A DNA stretch of 64,000 bases from Aneurinibacillus terranovensis DSM 18919 (GTDB taxonomy: Bacteria > Bacillota > Bacilli > Aneurinibacillales > Aneurinibacillaceae). The notes below the pieces were generated by a model, which saw only the letters and a program-made list of their open reading frames with translations, was not told the DNA's origin and ran no database searches. Position numbers and translations under genes: made by a program. The stretch covers positions 34,662 to 98,661 of the forward strand of contig NZ_AUMJ01000018.1 in the NCBI RefSeq assembly GCF_000430625.1. Reading direction: 5' to 3'. Within the stretch, counting starts at the first letter, position 1. Each line of letters starts with the position of its first letter. Below, one piece after another: positions 40,108-51,533 of the stretch.

Positions 40108-41361
40108 TCAAATCGATTCCCGCCACATCACGGCACCGATACCCCTTAGTTTTTCCTCTAATCTCGTGTATCCCCGGTCAATATGAGAAACGCCGGAGAT
40201 TTCCGTTACACCCTCCGCCATTAAACCCGCAATAACAAGAGCGGCTCCAGCGCGCAAATCCGTCGCCGTGACTTTCGAGGCTTTTAATGCTTCCGACCCT
40301 TCAATCACCGCTGAGCGACCCTCTACTTTTATTTTCGCTCCCATATTCACGAGATGATCCACATGTTTAAATCTCGATTGATAGATATTATCCGTGACGA
40401 TACTCGTCCCTTTGGATTGCGTTAGAAGGGAGGTCATAGGCTGTTGTAAATCGGTGGGAAAGCCGGGATAAGGAAGCGTTTTAATGTCGATGCCTCTCAA
40501 TTCGTCAGCTCCTACGACATGCACGGCATCATCCGCTTCTTCTACCACAACATTCATTTCTCGCAGCTTTGCTGTCAGAGATTCAAGATGACGCGGAATT
40601 ACATTATTAATTACTACATCTCCCCGGGTGGCCGCTGCAGCTATCATATACGTTCCCGCCTCAATTCGGTCAGGAATGATAGAATGACGGCATTGGCCAA
40701 GACGGCTTACCCCCTTGATGCGAATCACGTCTGTACCGGCCCCTTTGATATCGGCGCCCATCGCATTCAATAAGGTAGCCACATCGATAATTTCCGGTTC
40801 TTTCGCAGCATTTTCTATTACGGTCGTTCCTTTTGCCATGGAGGCAGCGAGCATAATATTAATAGTGGCTCCAACACTTACAACATCCAGATAAATTTTC
40901 GTACCTACCAGCTGGTTTCCCCGAATATGTAATGAACCGCGTTCGTGCACAATCACAGCGCCCAGCGCTTCAAACCCTTTTATATGCTGATCGATAGGAC
41001 GCGGACCAAGGTTGCATCCGCCGGGCATTCCTATGATCGCTTCGCCAAAGCGACCAAGCATCGCACCCATTAAATAATAGGACGCGCGCAAATGTTTGAC
41101 TCTGCCGTTCGGCATCGGTTTGCTCTGCATGCTGCTGGCATTGATGCGCATCGTCTCCCCGGTGAAGCTGACTACTGCACCTAACTCTTCCAGAATTTCT
41201 CCATAGATACGGACATCGCTGATTTCAGGCAAATTATCGAGGATCACTTCAGATTCGGAAAGAATAGCGGCAGGTATTAATGCTACAGCACTGTTCTTAG
41301 CCCCGCTGACTTGAACATTCCCCTGTAATCTCTGTCCACCTTTAATATAGAGTTTCTCCAT
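40108..41361 (-). CDS. murA: UDP-N-acetylglucosamine 1-carboxyvinyltransferase
   Basis: First committed enzyme of peptidoglycan synthesis, 417 aa. The catalytic, fosfomycin-targeted Cys lies in [16 protein letters not shown] near residue 117. The N-terminus has [18 protein letters not shown] with the conserved Lys. Because it lies between fsa and glpX, it corresponds to the second B. subtilis paralogue (murAB/murZ), so another copy near atp or elsewhere is expected outside this window. Confidence 0.96.
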   Translation of the reverse strand: MEKLYIKGGQRLQGNVQVSGAKNSAVALIPAAILSESEVILDNLPEISDVRIYGEILEELGAVVSFTGETMRINASSMQSKPMPNGRVKHLRASYYLMGAMLGRFGEAIIGMPGGCNLGPRPIDQHIKGFEALGAVIVHERGSLHIRGNQLVGTKIYLDVVSVGATINIMLAASMAKGTTVIENAAKEPEIIDVATLLNAMGADIKGAGTDVIRIKGVSRLGQCRHSIIPDRIEAGTYMIAAAATRGDVVINNVIPRHLESLTAKLREMNVVVEEADDAVHVVGADELRGIDIKTLPYPGFPTDLQQPMTSLLTQSKGTSIVTDNIYQSRFKHVDHLVNMGAKIKVEGRSAVIEGSEALKASKVTATDLRAGAALVIAGLMAEGVTEISGVSHIDRGYTRLEEKLRGIGAVMWRESI

Positions 41362-41385
41362 GGATGGATTCTCCTAACTCATCGG

Positions 41386-41422
41386 AAAAAGCACCTTTTC
41401 TCATCAATTTTGAAAAGGTGCT
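41386..41422 (-). terminator. Rho-independent terminator after fsa
   Basis: Minus strand: AGCACCTTTTC (41412-41422), loop, GAAAAGGTGCT (41390-41400) then TTTTTCC. It separates fsa from murA. Confidence 0.85.
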
Positions 41423-41431
41423 TCTCCTTCT

Positions 41432-42079
41432 TTATTTTTTCTGGGCGTTTTCCCAATCAGCAAGAAAACGTTCAATTCCACTATCCGTTAACGGATGTTT
41501 AACCATCTGTTGGAATATTTTATATGGGATCGTTGCGATATGCGCGCCCTGTTTCGCACATTCCACAACATGCAGCGGGTGCCGAACACTTGCGGAGATG
41601 ATTTCCGTTTCGATGTCATGCATCGCAAAAATCTCAGAAATATCAGCGATTAACGCCAAACCATTCTGAGCAATGTCATCAAGTCGGCCCAGGAAAGGTG
41701 ATACATAGGTAGCGCCTGCGCGTGCGGCGAGAAGTGCCTGTGTAGCCGAGAAAACAAGAGTTACATTTGTTTTGATTTTTTTCTTGGTGAAATATTTTAC
41801 CGCCTTCAATCCTTCAACGGTCATCGGTACTTTAATGACAATATTTTTCGAAAGAGAGGAAAGGCGCTCTCCTTCTTCAATCATGCCTTCCGCCTCGGTA
41901 CTGATTACTTCGGCACTGATTGGACCGTCGACAATATCAATAATTTCTTTAAGTGTCTCCTCGAAATCCCTGCCTTCCTTTGCCACAAGGGATGGGTTCG
42001 TTGTTACGCCGGCAAGCACCCCCCATTCATTAACGGCACGAATTTCTTCAACATTCGCAGTATCAATAAAGAACTTCAT
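41432..42079 (-). CDS. fsa: transaldolase / fructose-6-phosphate aldolase family protein
   Basis: 215 aa, the short transaldolase subfamily. The Schiff-base Lys lies in [19 protein letters not shown] near residue 85, and [20 protein letters not shown] starts the protein. Short members can be transaldolases or fructose-6-phosphate aldolases; sequence reading cannot decide. It is 32 bases downstream of fba, with an AAAAGGAGTG site. Confidence 0.93.
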   Translation of the reverse strand: MKFFIDTANVEEIRAVNEWGVLAGVTTNPSLVAKEGRDFEETLKEIIDIVDGPISAEVISTEAEGMIEEGERLSSLSKNIVIKVPMTVEGLKAVKYFTKKKIKTNVTLVFSATQALLAARAGATYVSPFLGRLDDIAQNGLALIADISEIFAMHDIETEIISASVRHPLHVVECAKQGAHIATIPYKIFQQMVKHPLTDSGIERFLADWENAQKK

Positions 42080-42111
42080 GGCACACTCCTTTTGATTGAA
42101 ATTCAGTTTGA

Positions 42112-42975
42112 CTAAGCCTGGTTGCTGCTGCCGAATTCTCGGATTTTGCCTTTCACCGTTTCCTTAATGGTCTCACGGGCAGGTCCCAAGTATTTGCGCG
42201 GGTCATAAACATTTGGATTCTCCGCGAGTACTTTCCGAACCGTTTCGGCAGAAGTAATCTGGTTTTCCGTATTTACATTGATTTTAGCCGTTCCCAATGA
42301 AATTGCTTTTTTGATGTCATGGGTTGGAATACCTGTACCACCATGAAGAACAAGCGGCACACCTGTTAACTTCATAACTTCTTCCATCCGGCCAAAACCA
42401 AGCTTTGGCTCACCTTTGTAAGGACCGTGCACAGAGCCAAGCGCAGGAGCAAAGCAATCCACACCCGTTTCACGCACCAGCCGGTCGCATTCAGAAGGAA
42501 TAGCATACATAGCATCCGCATCGTTTACAACAAGGTCGTCTTCCTGACCACCAATGCGGCCAAGTTCCGCTTCTACAGAAATTCCCAACGTATGGGCAAC
42601 ATCTACAACCTTTTTAGTGAGGGCAATATTCTCATCCAAAGGATGATGAGAACCGTCAATCATAACGGAAGTAAACCCTGCATACATGGCTTCCACACAT
42701 TTTTCAAAGGAAGAACCATGATCAAGGTGAATGGCAACGGGAACGGTAACTTTATATTCCTCCATTAATGCCTTTACCATACCTACAACGAGCTTAAATC
42801 CGCCCATATAGCGTGCTGCACCTTCACTAACACCAAGAATAACAGGAGCATTTTCTTCCTGGGCCGCCTGAAGAATCGCCTGGGTAAATTCCAGGTTGTT
42901 TAAATTAAACTGGCCTACCGCGTACTTACCTTGCACTGCCTTGTTCAACATCTCTGTCATCGAAACTAATGGCAT
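42112..42975 (-). CDS. fba: class II fructose-bisphosphate aldolase
   Basis: Zinc-dependent glycolytic aldolase, 287 aa. Metal-ligand stretches are [18 protein letters not shown] near 80, the HG in [16 protein letters not shown] near 178 and [18 protein letters not shown] near 205; the GGTG-type loop binds the substrate phosphate. It has a strong GAAGGAGGATC ribosome site. It lies between spo0F and fsa as in B. subtilis. Confidence 0.97.
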   Translation of the reverse strand: MPLVSMTEMLNKAVQGKYAVGQFNLNNLEFTQAILQAAQEENAPVILGVSEGAARYMGGFKLVVGMVKALMEEYKVTVPVAIHLDHGSSFEKCVEAMYAGFTSVMIDGSHHPLDENIALTKKVVDVAHTLGISVEAELGRIGGQEDDLVVNDADAMYAIPSECDRLVRETGVDCFAPALGSVHGPYKGEPKLGFGRMEEVMKLTGVPLVLHGGTGIPTHDIKKAISLGTAKINVNTENQITSAETVRKVLAENPNVYDPRKYLGPARETIKETVKGKIREFGSSNQA

Positions 42976-43035
42976 ATGTAATGATCCTCCTTCTGTCTCT
43001 GTCTAACGTCGGTATTATTATAACACAACAAAGAA

Positions 43036-43401
43036 TTAGCATGCGAGTTGCTTCTCAACTGCGATGCGGAGTTCGTCAATATCAAACGGTTTTGTGAAAT
43101 GTGTGATAGCCCCCAAGTCCGTGGCTTCCTTAATCATATCCAGTTCCCCGTAAGCCGTCATCATGATCACTTTAATCGTTTGATTTATTTTTTTAATTTC
43201 TTTTAGTATTTCCAAACCGTCCATCCCAGGAATTTTCATATCAAGAATAACAAGGTCGGGCGATTCAGTCATGACCACGTCTAACGCCTGTTTTCCATTC
43301 GCCGCTTGAAATGTTTGATACCCCTCTTTACCAAACACTTCAAACAGCAAAACACGAATCCCGTATTGATCATCAACAATCAACACTTTCTTGTCCGCCA
43401 T
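43036..43401 (-). CDS. spo0F: sporulation initiation phosphotransferase Spo0F
   Basis: Single-domain response regulator that passes phosphate from sensor kinases to Spo0B and then Spo0A. 121 aa from the ATG at 43401 ([16 protein letters not shown]), with GTGGGGGA upstream; longer in-frame starts lack support. Phosphorylation-site residues fit the family: Asp10, Asp11, Asp54 ([12 protein letters not shown]), Thr82 and Lys104. There is no output domain. It lies downstream of a SigH promoter and between pyrG and fba. Confidence 0.95.
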   Translation of the reverse strand: MADKKVLIVDDQYGIRVLLFEVFGKEGYQTFQAANGKQALDVVMTESPDLVILDMKIPGMDGLEILKEIKKINQTIKVIMMTAYGELDMIKEATDLGAITHFTKPFDIDELRIAVEKQLAC

Positions 43402-43458
43402 AATAATCCCCCACTTTTCTCCGCGAATTTGTACACCGCCATATCGTTTATTCCTGTA

Positions 43459-43488
43459 TGATTCGCTTCCCATACTTTTAATTCCTGC
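43459..43488 (-). promoter_or_regulatory. SigH promoter of spo0F
   Basis: Minus strand: GCAGGAATT (43480-43488) matches the SigH -35 consensus RnAGGAwww. After a 12-base spacer, AGCGAATCA (43459-43467) matches RnnGAATww except one position. It is about 58 bases upstream of the spo0F start. B. subtilis spo0F also has a SigH promoter. Confidence 0.8.
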
Positions 43489-43500
43489 TTATTTTATGCA

Positions 43501-43558
43501 TAAAAAATGACTCAAGGACCGGTTCGCCCCTTGATGGAGCGCCTCACCGGCCTATGAG
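43501..43558 (-). terminator. Rho-independent terminator after pyrG
   Basis: Minus strand: CTCATAGGCCGGT, a long loop, then ACCGGTCCTTGAG (two mismatches) followed by TCATTTTTT. Confidence 0.8.
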
Positions 43559-43572
43559 CCATGTTGGTGTTT

Positions 43573-45228
<1,656 letters not shown>

Positions 45229-45243
45229 CTATGAAAAGCAACA

Positions 45244-45325
45244 ATAAAAAAAACAAAAGTTATCCCTAGCCGAATGTTCGGAAAGGGGCACTTTTGTTTT
45301 GGTTCGTTCATAACTTTTAAAGCCC
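45244..45325 (-). promoter_or_regulatory. CTP-sensing G-tract attenuator in the pyrG leader
   Basis: The predicted transcript begins GGGCUUU at 45325. Downstream a terminator hairpin forms: AACAAAAGT, CCCCT and CCGAA in the 5' arm pair with TTCGG, AGGG and ACTTTTGTT in the 3' arm, followed by eight T residues (about 45244-45300). The 5' arm contains the pyrimidine tract GCCCCTTTCC, which extra G residues added at the 5' end could pair with to block the terminator. This is the arrangement known for B. subtilis pyrG. The same hairpin would end rpoE read-through transcripts. Confidence 0.82.
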
Positions 45326-45332
45326 AAAACGT

Positions 45333-45361
45333 ATTTTATCGTTCCATCTATTCTATGTCAA
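45333..45361 (-). promoter_or_regulatory. SigA promoter of pyrG
   Basis: Minus-strand perfect TTGACA (45356-45361), 17-base spacer, TAAAAT (45333-45338), then seven bases to the first G of GGGC at 45325. The -35 lies about 8 bases from the rpoE stop. Confidence 0.88.
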
Positions 45362-45369
45362 GATGATCG

Positions 45370-45888
45370 TTAATCGAGGTCCTCGTCTTCCTCTGCATCT
45401 ATTTCTTCTTCCTCTTCATCCTCAAATTCTTCGTCGGTCTCATCCACTTCATCATCATCGAAAGAATCCGGATCGGCTTCTATGTCTTGGTCATCCGTGT
45501 CGTCATCGTTCGTGCCGACCAGAATTGAATCGTAATCCGGTACTTCGTCCTCTTCATCATCGTAGTCGTCATCATCGTCATCGAGAACGAATTTGCCGCG
45601 GAGGGCACCCTCAGCCGATTCCTCCTGGGTTTCTACAAGATACCAGCGCTTCAATCCCCAGAGGTTTTCCCCTAAACAGATGAAACGTCCATCAAGGTTG
45701 ATTTCAGTATATACCTGAGCGATCAAATCCATCGCTTCCTGGTCTGACAAGTTTTTTAAATCAGTGAGCTCTTTGTAAAGGTCACGGTAGTAATATGGCT
45801 TCTTGGCTTGCGCTAAGATGTTATAAGAAAGGTCCACCATCGCCATTTCTCTTACCTTTTCCGGTTCAAGGTTTAATGCATTGCTCAA
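45370..45888 (-). CDS. rpoE: RNA polymerase delta subunit
   Basis: Firmicute-specific polymerase subunit that promotes recycling and promoter selectivity. 172 aa from the TTG at 45888 (SNALNLEPEKVREMAMVD after the initiator), chosen because it gives the family length and aligns with the B. subtilis start; longer upstream frame lacks similarity. The N-terminal winged-helix (HARE-HTH) domain (about 1-85) contains VYTEINLDGRFICLGENLWGL split across its end. The C-terminal half is an almost purely Asp/Glu tail, disordered in the family. No strong ribosome site was found for the TTG, so the start is the main uncertainty. Confidence 0.92.
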   Translation of the reverse strand: MSNALNLEPEKVREMAMVDLSYNILAQAKKPYYYRDLYKELTDLKNLSDQEAMDLIAQVYTEINLDGRFICLGENLWGLKRWYLVETQEESAEGALRGKFVLDDDDDDYDDEEDEVPDYDSILVGTNDDDTDDQDIEADPDSFDDDEVDETDEEFEDEEEEEIDAEEDEDLD

Positions 45889-45984
45889 CCTCGGCACTTC
45901 CCTTCTCTCAGATAGATGTACTAAACGAATAAGCAGTATTAGCCAGTATTTCTTATTGTATACACAAACGCAGGCGAAAAGCAA

Positions 45985-46045
45985 GCACCGGGTAGCGGGA
46001 AAAAGCAAAAATAAACGGATTTCGATGCATCCGCGAACGTTTCCT
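45985..46045. repeat. dispersed intergenic repeat, copy E
   Basis: Reads GCGGGAAAAAGCAAAAATAA followed by ACGGATTTCGATGCATCC and then GAACGTT. This matches copy D (35049-35095) with a few substitutions, and shares GGGAA-n-GCAAAAATAAA with copies A-C. Confidence 0.55.
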
Positions 46046-46142
46046 TTGGGATGCTGGACGTCCGGACACCTGTGCTTAGTTCTATTAGATAATACACTGT
46101 GAATGAATATAATATACACATGCAGGAGGAACTTATCAGAAG

Positions 46143-46188
46143 AAAAAAACGAGAAGCGGGAATACCCGAGGCAATGCATTCCCGCTTC
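46143..46188 (-). terminator. Rho-independent terminator after icmF
   Basis: Minus strand: GAAGCGGGAAT (46178-46188), loop, ATTCCCGCTTC (46153-46163) and then TCG plus seven T residues. Confidence 0.9.
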
Positions 46189-46232
46189 CTTGCAAGGGAA
46201 GATTTTGCAAAAATAAAAATGGTGCATTTCAC
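46186..46232. repeat. palindromic intergenic repeat, copy A
   Basis: CTTCCTTGC/GCAAGGGAAG palindrome followed by ATTTTGCAAAAATAAAAAT and GGTGCATTTCA, right after the icmF stop. It is closely similar to copy B at 37598-37645. Confidence 0.65.
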
Positions 46233-46240
46233 TCCACGTA

Positions 46241-49200
46241 TTACATGTTGCGGCGATACTGGCCGCCCACTTCATAGAGAGCGCCTGTGATTTGGCCGAG
46301 GCTGGCGACTTTGACGGTTTCCATGAGCTCGGCAAAGATGTTGCCGTTGCTGCGGGCTACTTCTTTTAAGCGTTTGAGCGCAGCAGGCGCCTCTTCTTTG
46401 TGTATTTCCTGGAAGGCACGCAGGTTGTTAATCTGCTGGATTTTTTCTTCTTCTGTCGCGCGGGCCAGTTCAATTTCATAATCGGCTTCGTCCGCGTTCG
46501 GGTTGATGAACGTGTTAACACCGACGATAGGAAGCTCACCATTATGCTTTTTCGTTTCATAATACAGCGACTCTTCTTGAATTTTACTGCGCTGGTACTG
46601 CGTCTCCATCGCTCCGAGCACGCCTCCGCGGTCACTGATGCGCTGGAATTCGGCAAGAACCGCCTCTTCCACAAGATCCGTAAGCTCTTCGATAATAAAG
46701 GAACCCTGCAGTGAATTTTCATTTTTGGCGAGGCCCAGTTCTTTGGTAATAATCATCTGAATCGCCATCGCACGGCGAACGGAATTCTCCGTCGGGGTCG
46801 TAATCGCTTCATCGTATGCGTTCGTGTGCAGTGAATTGCAGTTATCATAAATAGCCATCAACGCCTGCAGCGTAGTGCGGATGTCGTTAAAGTCCATCTC
46901 CTGCGCGTGCAGGGACCGCCCGGACGTCTGGATGTGGTATTTCAGCTTCTGGCTCCGTTCATTTCCCTGATACTTGTTCCTTATCACCGTCGACCAGATG
47001 CGGCGTGCAACCCGGCCAAGCACCGAATATTCGGGGTCCAGACCGTTGCTGAAGAAAAATGACAGGTTTGGTGCGAAATCATCGATATGCATCCCGCGAC
47101 TTAAATAATATTCGACATACGTAAACCCGTTGGCCAGCGTAAAGGCCAATTGAGATATCGGGTTGGCGCCGGCTTCCGCAATATGGTACCCGGAAATACT
47201 AACCGAATAGTAATTGCGAACCATATTGTCAATAAAGTATTGCTGGATATCCCCCATCATTTTCAGGGCGAACTCCGTTGAAAAAATACACGTATTCTGC
47301 CCCTGGTCTTCTTTTAAAATGTCAGCCTGTACCGTACCGCGCACATTCTTTAACGTTGTTGCCCGAACGTTCGCCGTCTCTTCGGCATTCGGCTGGCGCC
47401 CGTTTTCCGCGGCAAATTTATCGAGCTGCTGCTGAATCGCCGTGTTCATATACATCGCAAGAATAATAGGGGCCGGTCCGTTAATGGTCATGGAAACCGA
47501 GGTAGAAGGATGGCACAGGTCAAATCCTGCGTACAGCTTATTCATATCCTCCAGGGTGCATATGCTTACCCCGCTGTTCCCGATTTTCCCGTAAATGTCC
47601 GGGCGGTAATCCGGATCTTCCCCGTACAGCGTCACACTGTCAAACGCCGTGCTTAAGCGCTTCGCGGCATCATCTTTGGAAAGGTAGTGGAAGCGGCGAT
47701 TCGTACGCTCCGGGGTTCCTTCCCCCGCAAACTGGCGTTTCGGATCCTCCCCATCCCGCTTAAACGGAAATACGCCGGCAGTAAAGGGGAAATAACCCGG
47801 CAAGTTCTCTTCCATAGACCAGCGGAGAATCTCGCCCCAGTCTTCGAATTTAGGCAGCGATACCTTTGGAATTCTGGTTCCGGATAACGACGTTGTAAAC
47901 AGATCCGTTTTGATTTCTTTATCGCGGACTTTAGTGATGAATTGATCGCGGCGGTATGCCTCTTTAATCGACTGCCAGTTTTCCAGTATTTTTTTGCTTT
48001 CCGGGTGAAGTTTGCCCTCATAGTAATCGATGCACTTGTCGATTTCCCGCATTAATTCGCCGGCAAGTTCCCCCTGCTGTTTTACGAATTCTTCTTTCGC
48101 GCCTTTTAACTGGAACAATTTCCGGGCAACCGCTACCTGCTGTTCGGTCATGCGTTTGTAATCGCGCACCGTGCTTACGATTTCAGCGAGATAGTGAACC
48201 CGTTCAGCCGGAATAATGTAGTTCTTCTTCGATTTTGGCAGGTGGGAAACTTCAAGTGATGCCTTCCATTCCTGTCCCGTTTTCTCCCCAACAATTCTCA
48301 TCAAATTCACAAACAGCACGTCGGTTCCCGGGTCATTAAACTGACTGGCGATCGTCCCGTATACCGGAACGTCTTCATCATTTACCTCAAATAACGTACG
48401 GCTGCGCTTCCACTGCTTCTTCACATCGCGCAGCGCGTCTTCCGAACCACGGCGGTCAAATTTATTAATCGCAATAATATCCGCGTAATCAATCATGTCG
48501 ATTTTTTCAAGCTGCGTGGCCGCGCCGAACTCACTCGTCATCACGTACATCGCGCAATCGCACACATCCATAATTTGCGCGTCGCCCTGTCCGATCCCTG
48601 ACGTTTCAACCACAATAAAATCATAGCCTGCCGCTTTGACAATGCGGATGGCATCACCGATCGCTTGGCTTAATTCACTGTGGGAATTACGGGTAGCCAG
48701 TGAACGCATGTACACGCGCGGAGAGTTGATCGAATTCATGCGAATTCTATCCCCCAACAGAGCGCCGCCGGTTTTTTGCTTGGAAGGGTCGACAGAAAGA
48801 ATGGCAATCGTTTTTTCCGGATACTGCTGTAGATAGCGACGTACCAGTTCATCTGTCAGCGAGCTTTTTCCCGCTCCCCCTGTCCCGGTAATGCCAAGAA
48901 CCGGCACATTGTTTGCCTGGGAATCAATTTGTTCCAGAGCGGAAGCGGCCTCTTTATTCTGGTTTTCCACGTTATCTTCTGCCAGTGTAATCATATGGGC
49001 AACCGCATTCCAATTCTGCACGCTTAATTCACGAATTTCTCTTTCTACTTCTTTTTTTGTCGGGTAGTCGGTCTGCTCAATCATCAAATTAATCATTCCC
49101 TGCAGCCCCATTTTACGCCCGTCATCCGGTGAGAAAATACGAGATACACCATATTCATGGAGTTCACGGATTTCAGCCGGCACAATTACACCGCCGCCGC

Positions 49201-49495
49201 CGCCGAAAACTTTGATATGGGAGGCTCCCTTTTCTTTTAAAAGATCGATAATATATTTAAAGAATTCAACGTGTCCTCCCTGATAAGAAGTGATCGCGAT
49301 TCCCTGAACATCCTCCTGCACCGCCGCATTGACGATGTCCTCTACGGAACGGTTGTGTCCCAGATGGATGACCTCCACACCGGAAGCCTGTAAAATTCGG
49401 CGCATGATATTAATCGTTGCATCATGCCCATCAAATAAACTGGCTGCTGTAACAAAACGAACATTATGCTTCGGACGATAAATAGCTGTTTCCAT
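46241..49495 (-). CDS. icmF: fused isobutyryl-CoA mutase IcmF
   Basis: 1084-aa coenzyme-B12 enzyme interconverting isobutyryl- and n-butyryl-CoA, with its own G-protein chaperone built in. Residues about 10-145 form the B12-binding domain (cobalt-ligand His24 in FDGHDATIN and the glycine-rich [11 protein letters not shown] near 97). Residues about 195-420 form the MeaB-like GTPase (P-loop GTGGAGKS at 204-211, NKFDRRGS for guanine binding). The rest is the mutase TIM barrel ([20 protein letters not shown] near 585; [16 protein letters not shown] near 765). This domain order is the hallmark of IcmF and not methylmalonyl-CoA mutase. It lies downstream of the TetR gene. Confidence 0.95.
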   Translation of the reverse strand: METAIYRPKHNVRFVTAASLFDGHDATINIMRRILQASGVEVIHLGHNRSVEDIVNAAVQEDVQGIAITSYQGGHVEFFKYIIDLLKEKGASHIKVFGGGGGVIVPAEIRELHEYGVSRIFSPDDGRKMGLQGMINLMIEQTDYPTKKEVEREIRELSVQNWNAVAHMITLAEDNVENQNKEAASALEQIDSQANNVPVLGITGTGGAGKSSLTDELVRRYLQQYPEKTIAILSVDPSKQKTGGALLGDRIRMNSINSPRVYMRSLATRNSHSELSQAIGDAIRIVKAAGYDFIVVETSGIGQGDAQIMDVCDCAMYVMTSEFGAATQLEKIDMIDYADIIAINKFDRRGSEDALRDVKKQWKRSRTLFEVNDEDVPVYGTIASQFNDPGTDVLFVNLMRIVGEKTGQEWKASLEVSHLPKSKKNYIIPAERVHYLAEIVSTVRDYKRMTEQQVAVARKLFQLKGAKEEFVKQQGELAGELMREIDKCIDYYEGKLHPESKKILENWQSIKEAYRRDQFITKVRDKEIKTDLFTTSLSGTRIPKVSLPKFEDWGEILRWSMEENLPGYFPFTAGVFPFKRDGEDPKRQFAGEGTPERTNRRFHYLSKDDAAKRLSTAFDSVTLYGEDPDYRPDIYGKIGNSGVSICTLEDMNKLYAGFDLCHPSTSVSMTINGPAPIILAMYMNTAIQQQLDKFAAENGRQPNAEETANVRATTLKNVRGTVQADILKEDQGQNTCIFSTEFALKMMGDIQQYFIDNMVRNYYSVSISGYHIAEAGANPISQLAFTLANGFTYVEYYLSRGMHIDDFAPNLSFFFSNGLDPEYSVLGRVARRIWSTVIRNKYQGNERSQKLKYHIQTSGRSLHAQEMDFNDIRTTLQALMAIYDNCNSLHTNAYDEAITTPTENSVRRAMAIQMIITKELGLAKNENSLQGSFIIEELTDLVEEAVLAEFQRISDRGGVLGAMETQYQRSKIQEESLYYETKKHNGELPIVGVNTFINPNADEADYEIELARATEEEKIQQINNLRAFQEIHKEEAPAALKRLKEVARSNGNIFAELMETVKVASLGQITGALYEVGGQYRRNM

Positions 49496-49572
49496 GCCGG
49501 TTCCCCCTCTTGCCCTTAGTAAAAACTCAACCTGTACTCGTAACCCGTTAGTCGCATGGGCTGACTCACTCG

Positions 49573-50202
49573 CTAATTCGTTGTTAGTTCACCTAAGATC
49601 AAAGACGTTTGAATGTTAATATATTGTTCAAGCGTGTAATGTTTTTGCAGACTCCAGCGGCGGAATGTCCACATCTCGCCAAGCACGACAATATTGTGGG
49701 CCATCAGTTTGACGGCGCTTTGCTCAATTTTCAACGAACCGTCCTGCATGCCGTGTTCCAGTATTTCCTCAAAAATAGCTGTAATTTCTTCTTCTTTGCC
49801 CAGAACGTAACGCATCGGTTCTTTAGGCAGTGACTTGATTTCCTGGTATATCAGCAGGACCCGATCCTGCATCTCATCCATTACGTGATAGAAACCTTTA
49901 ATGGCGCTGCGCAGCTTCTCCACACCGCTGGTCGCATCCACGAGCACTTCCTTCAGCCGTTTCTCTACTTCCTGGTGAATTGCGTCGCATACAAGATAGA
50001 GCACGTCTTCCTTTGATTCAATATATTCATATAGCGTTCCAATACTGAAGCCGGATGCACGGGATATTTCTCTGGTGGTCGTTTTATGAAAGCCCTTTGA
50101 GATAAACAAACCGACGGCCGCTTCTACAATTTGTTCGCGCCGCTTCTCGATAAGTTTAGGGTCTTTCACCATTGATGGAATGGATTTTTTTTGCTGTGTC
50201 AT
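49573..50202 (-). CDS. TetR/AcrR-family regulator of the acyl-CoA catabolic block
   Basis: 209 aa. An N-terminal DNA-binding HTH (about residues 18-64: [20 protein letters not shown], then [20 protein letters not shown]) is followed by a helical ligand domain. It lies between icmF and the acyl-CoA dehydrogenase genes, so an acyl-CoA ligand is plausible. It has its own SigA-like promoter and a palindrome, GACCGAGC/GTTCGGTC, in its 5' leader (50226-50241). A related half-site pair lies before the thiolase gene. It is not obviously B. subtilis FadR, and the FadR-type box before fadF differs from these palindromes. Ribosome site AAGGAG. Confidence 0.88.
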   Translation of the reverse strand: MTQQKKSIPSMVKDPKLIEKRREQIVEAAVGLFISKGFHKTTTREISRASGFSIGTLYEYIESKEDVLYLVCDAIHQEVEKRLKEVLVDATSGVEKLRSAIKGFYHVMDEMQDRVLLIYQEIKSLPKEPMRYVLGKEEEITAIFEEILEHGMQDGSLKIEQSAVKLMAHNIVVLGEMWTFRRWSLQKHYTLEQYINIQTSLILGELTTN

Positions 50203-50225
50203 CCTGCGACTCCTTTCATTTCAAC

Positions 50226-50241
50226 GACCGAGCGTTCGGTC
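50226..50241. promoter_or_regulatory. candidate TetR operator upstream of the TetR gene
   Basis: GACCGAGC|GTTCGGTC, inverted with one mismatch in 8. It lies between the promoter at 50290-50318 and the ribosome site, as expected for autoregulation. Confidence 0.6.
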
Positions 50242-50289
50242 ATACATCATGGAAAAAGAAAAGGCAAGAACTGCCTCTTCTTTCTCCTT

Positions 50290-50318
50290 ATTATACATGG
50301 AAAGGATCAGTGAAACAA
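50290..50318 (-). promoter_or_regulatory. SigA-like promoter of the TetR-icmF unit
   Basis: Minus-strand TTGTTT (50313-50318), 17-base spacer, TATAAT (50290-50295), just after the acyl-CoA dehydrogenase stop (50352). Confidence 0.6.
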
Positions 50319-50351
50319 CACTTGTCAGAAAGTTCCCTCACCAATGAGCAC

Positions 50352-51494
50352 TTAGTCTTTCAAAAGATACCCGGAAATGACAAGGCGCTGAATTTCGTTT
50401 GTTCCTTCATAGATCTGTGTAATTTTCGCATCGCGCATAAACCGTTCTACCGGGTATTCGCGTGTATATCCGTACCCGCCGAATACCTGGACAGCCTCGG
50501 TTGTTACTTCCATTGCAGTATCCCCGGCGAAAAGTTTAGCCATGGCTGAGGCTTTTCCGTACGACAGTTTCTGGTCTTCTAAAACCGCAGCCTGATATGT
50601 GAGCAGGCGCGCTGCCTCCACCTTTGTTGCCATATCTGCTAATTTAAAGGCAATCGCCTGCTGCGAGGCAATAGGCTTGCCAAATTGATGGCGTTCCTTT
50701 GCATAAGCAACCGCATGAGTGAGTGCTCCGTCGGCAATGCCTACCGCCTGAGCTGCAATTCCATTGCGTCCGCCGTCAAGCGTCATCATCGCAATTTTAA
50801 AGCCCTGCCCTTCTTCCCCAAGCACATTCTCTGCCGGAACCCTGCAATCTTCAAAAATGATTTCCGTGGTCGCAGAGGAACGAATCCCAAGTTTCTTCTC
50901 TTTTTTGCCGACTTTAAAGCCAGGCATATCCTTCGTGACAATAAATGCCGTCTGTCCTTTATGCTTTAATTCCGGGGCGGTTGCGGCGAAAACAATATAT
51001 ACGTCAGCAAGCCCTCCGTTTGTAATAAAAATTTTGCTTCCATTGAGGATGTAAGAATCGCCATCCCGTTTGGCCACAGTTTTCATTCCAGCCGCATCGG
51101 AACCGGAACCGGGTTCTGTCAGGCAGTAAGCTCCCATCATTTTGCCTTCCGCCATTGGGCGCAGGTATTTCTGCTTTTGTTCTTCCGTGCCAAATTTATA
51201 AATTGGCCAGCAGCCGAGCGATGTATGGGCGGACAGCGTCACGCCTACCGAAGCATCAACGCGGGACAGCTCCTCTACGGTGATGACGTAGCTTAAGAAA
51301 TCAAAGCCTGCACCGCCGTATTTTTCATCCCAGGGAATTCCTGTGAGGCCGAGTTCCGCCATCTTATAAAAGACTTCCATATCAAACCGTTCTTCCTCAT
51401 CGCGTTCAGCAGCTTTCGGGGCCAGTTCATTCTCGGCAAAATCGCGCACCATTTTACGCATCATTTCATGCTCTTCTGATAATCTGAAATCCAT
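50352..51494 (-). CDS. acyl-CoA dehydrogenase (first paralogue)
   Basis: FAD enzyme oxidizing acyl-CoA to enoyl-CoA and passing electrons to ETF; 380 aa from the ATG at 51494 ([16 protein letters not shown]), with AGGAG at 8 bases. The FAD/substrate signatures [15 protein letters not shown] near 125 and [20 protein letters not shown] near 335 are present. The catalytic Glu lies in [12 protein letters not shown] near 365. It is 40 bases downstream of a related gene. Chain-length preference (butyryl, isobutyryl or 2-methylbutyryl) cannot be read with confidence. Confidence 0.94.
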   Translation of the reverse strand: MDFRLSEEHEMMRKMVRDFAENELAPKAAERDEEERFDMEVFYKMAELGLTGIPWDEKYGGAGFDFLSYVITVEELSRVDASVGVTLSAHTSLGCWPIYKFGTEEQKQKYLRPMAEGKMMGAYCLTEPGSGSDAAGMKTVAKRDGDSYILNGSKIFITNGGLADVYIVFAATAPELKHKGQTAFIVTKDMPGFKVGKKEKKLGIRSSATTEIIFEDCRVPAENVLGEEGQGFKIAMMTLDGGRNGIAAQAVGIADGALTHAVAYAKERHQFGKPIASQQAIAFKLADMATKVEAARLLTYQAAVLEDQKLSYGKASAMAKLFAGDTAMEVTTEAVQVFGGYGYTREYPVERFMRDAKITQIYEGTNEIQRLVISGYLLKD

Positions 51495-51533
51495 GTTCTC
51501 CACTCCTGTTTTATATATTATTGAACTTATATA

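Larger units (their letters stand above)
45889..46240. other. 352-base spacer between rpoE and icmF
   Basis: No gene seen. It contains dispersed repeat copy E (about 45990-46045), the icmF terminator (46143-46188) and palindromic repeat copy A (46186-46232). A rpoE promoter probably lies near 46070-46110, where AT-rich TATTAT-like sequences occur, but I cannot assign it. Confidence 0.55.

Noticed and set aside
45889..46335. Upstream extension of rpoE to a 321-residue protein
   Set aside because: The extra sequence runs through intergenic repeats and the icmF terminator; the delta-subunit family starts about where the TTG at 45888 lies.
46241..49495. Methylmalonyl-CoA mutase large subunit plus MeaB as two genes
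   Set aside because: One uninterrupted frame with order B12 domain, GTPase, mutase is diagnostic of IcmF.
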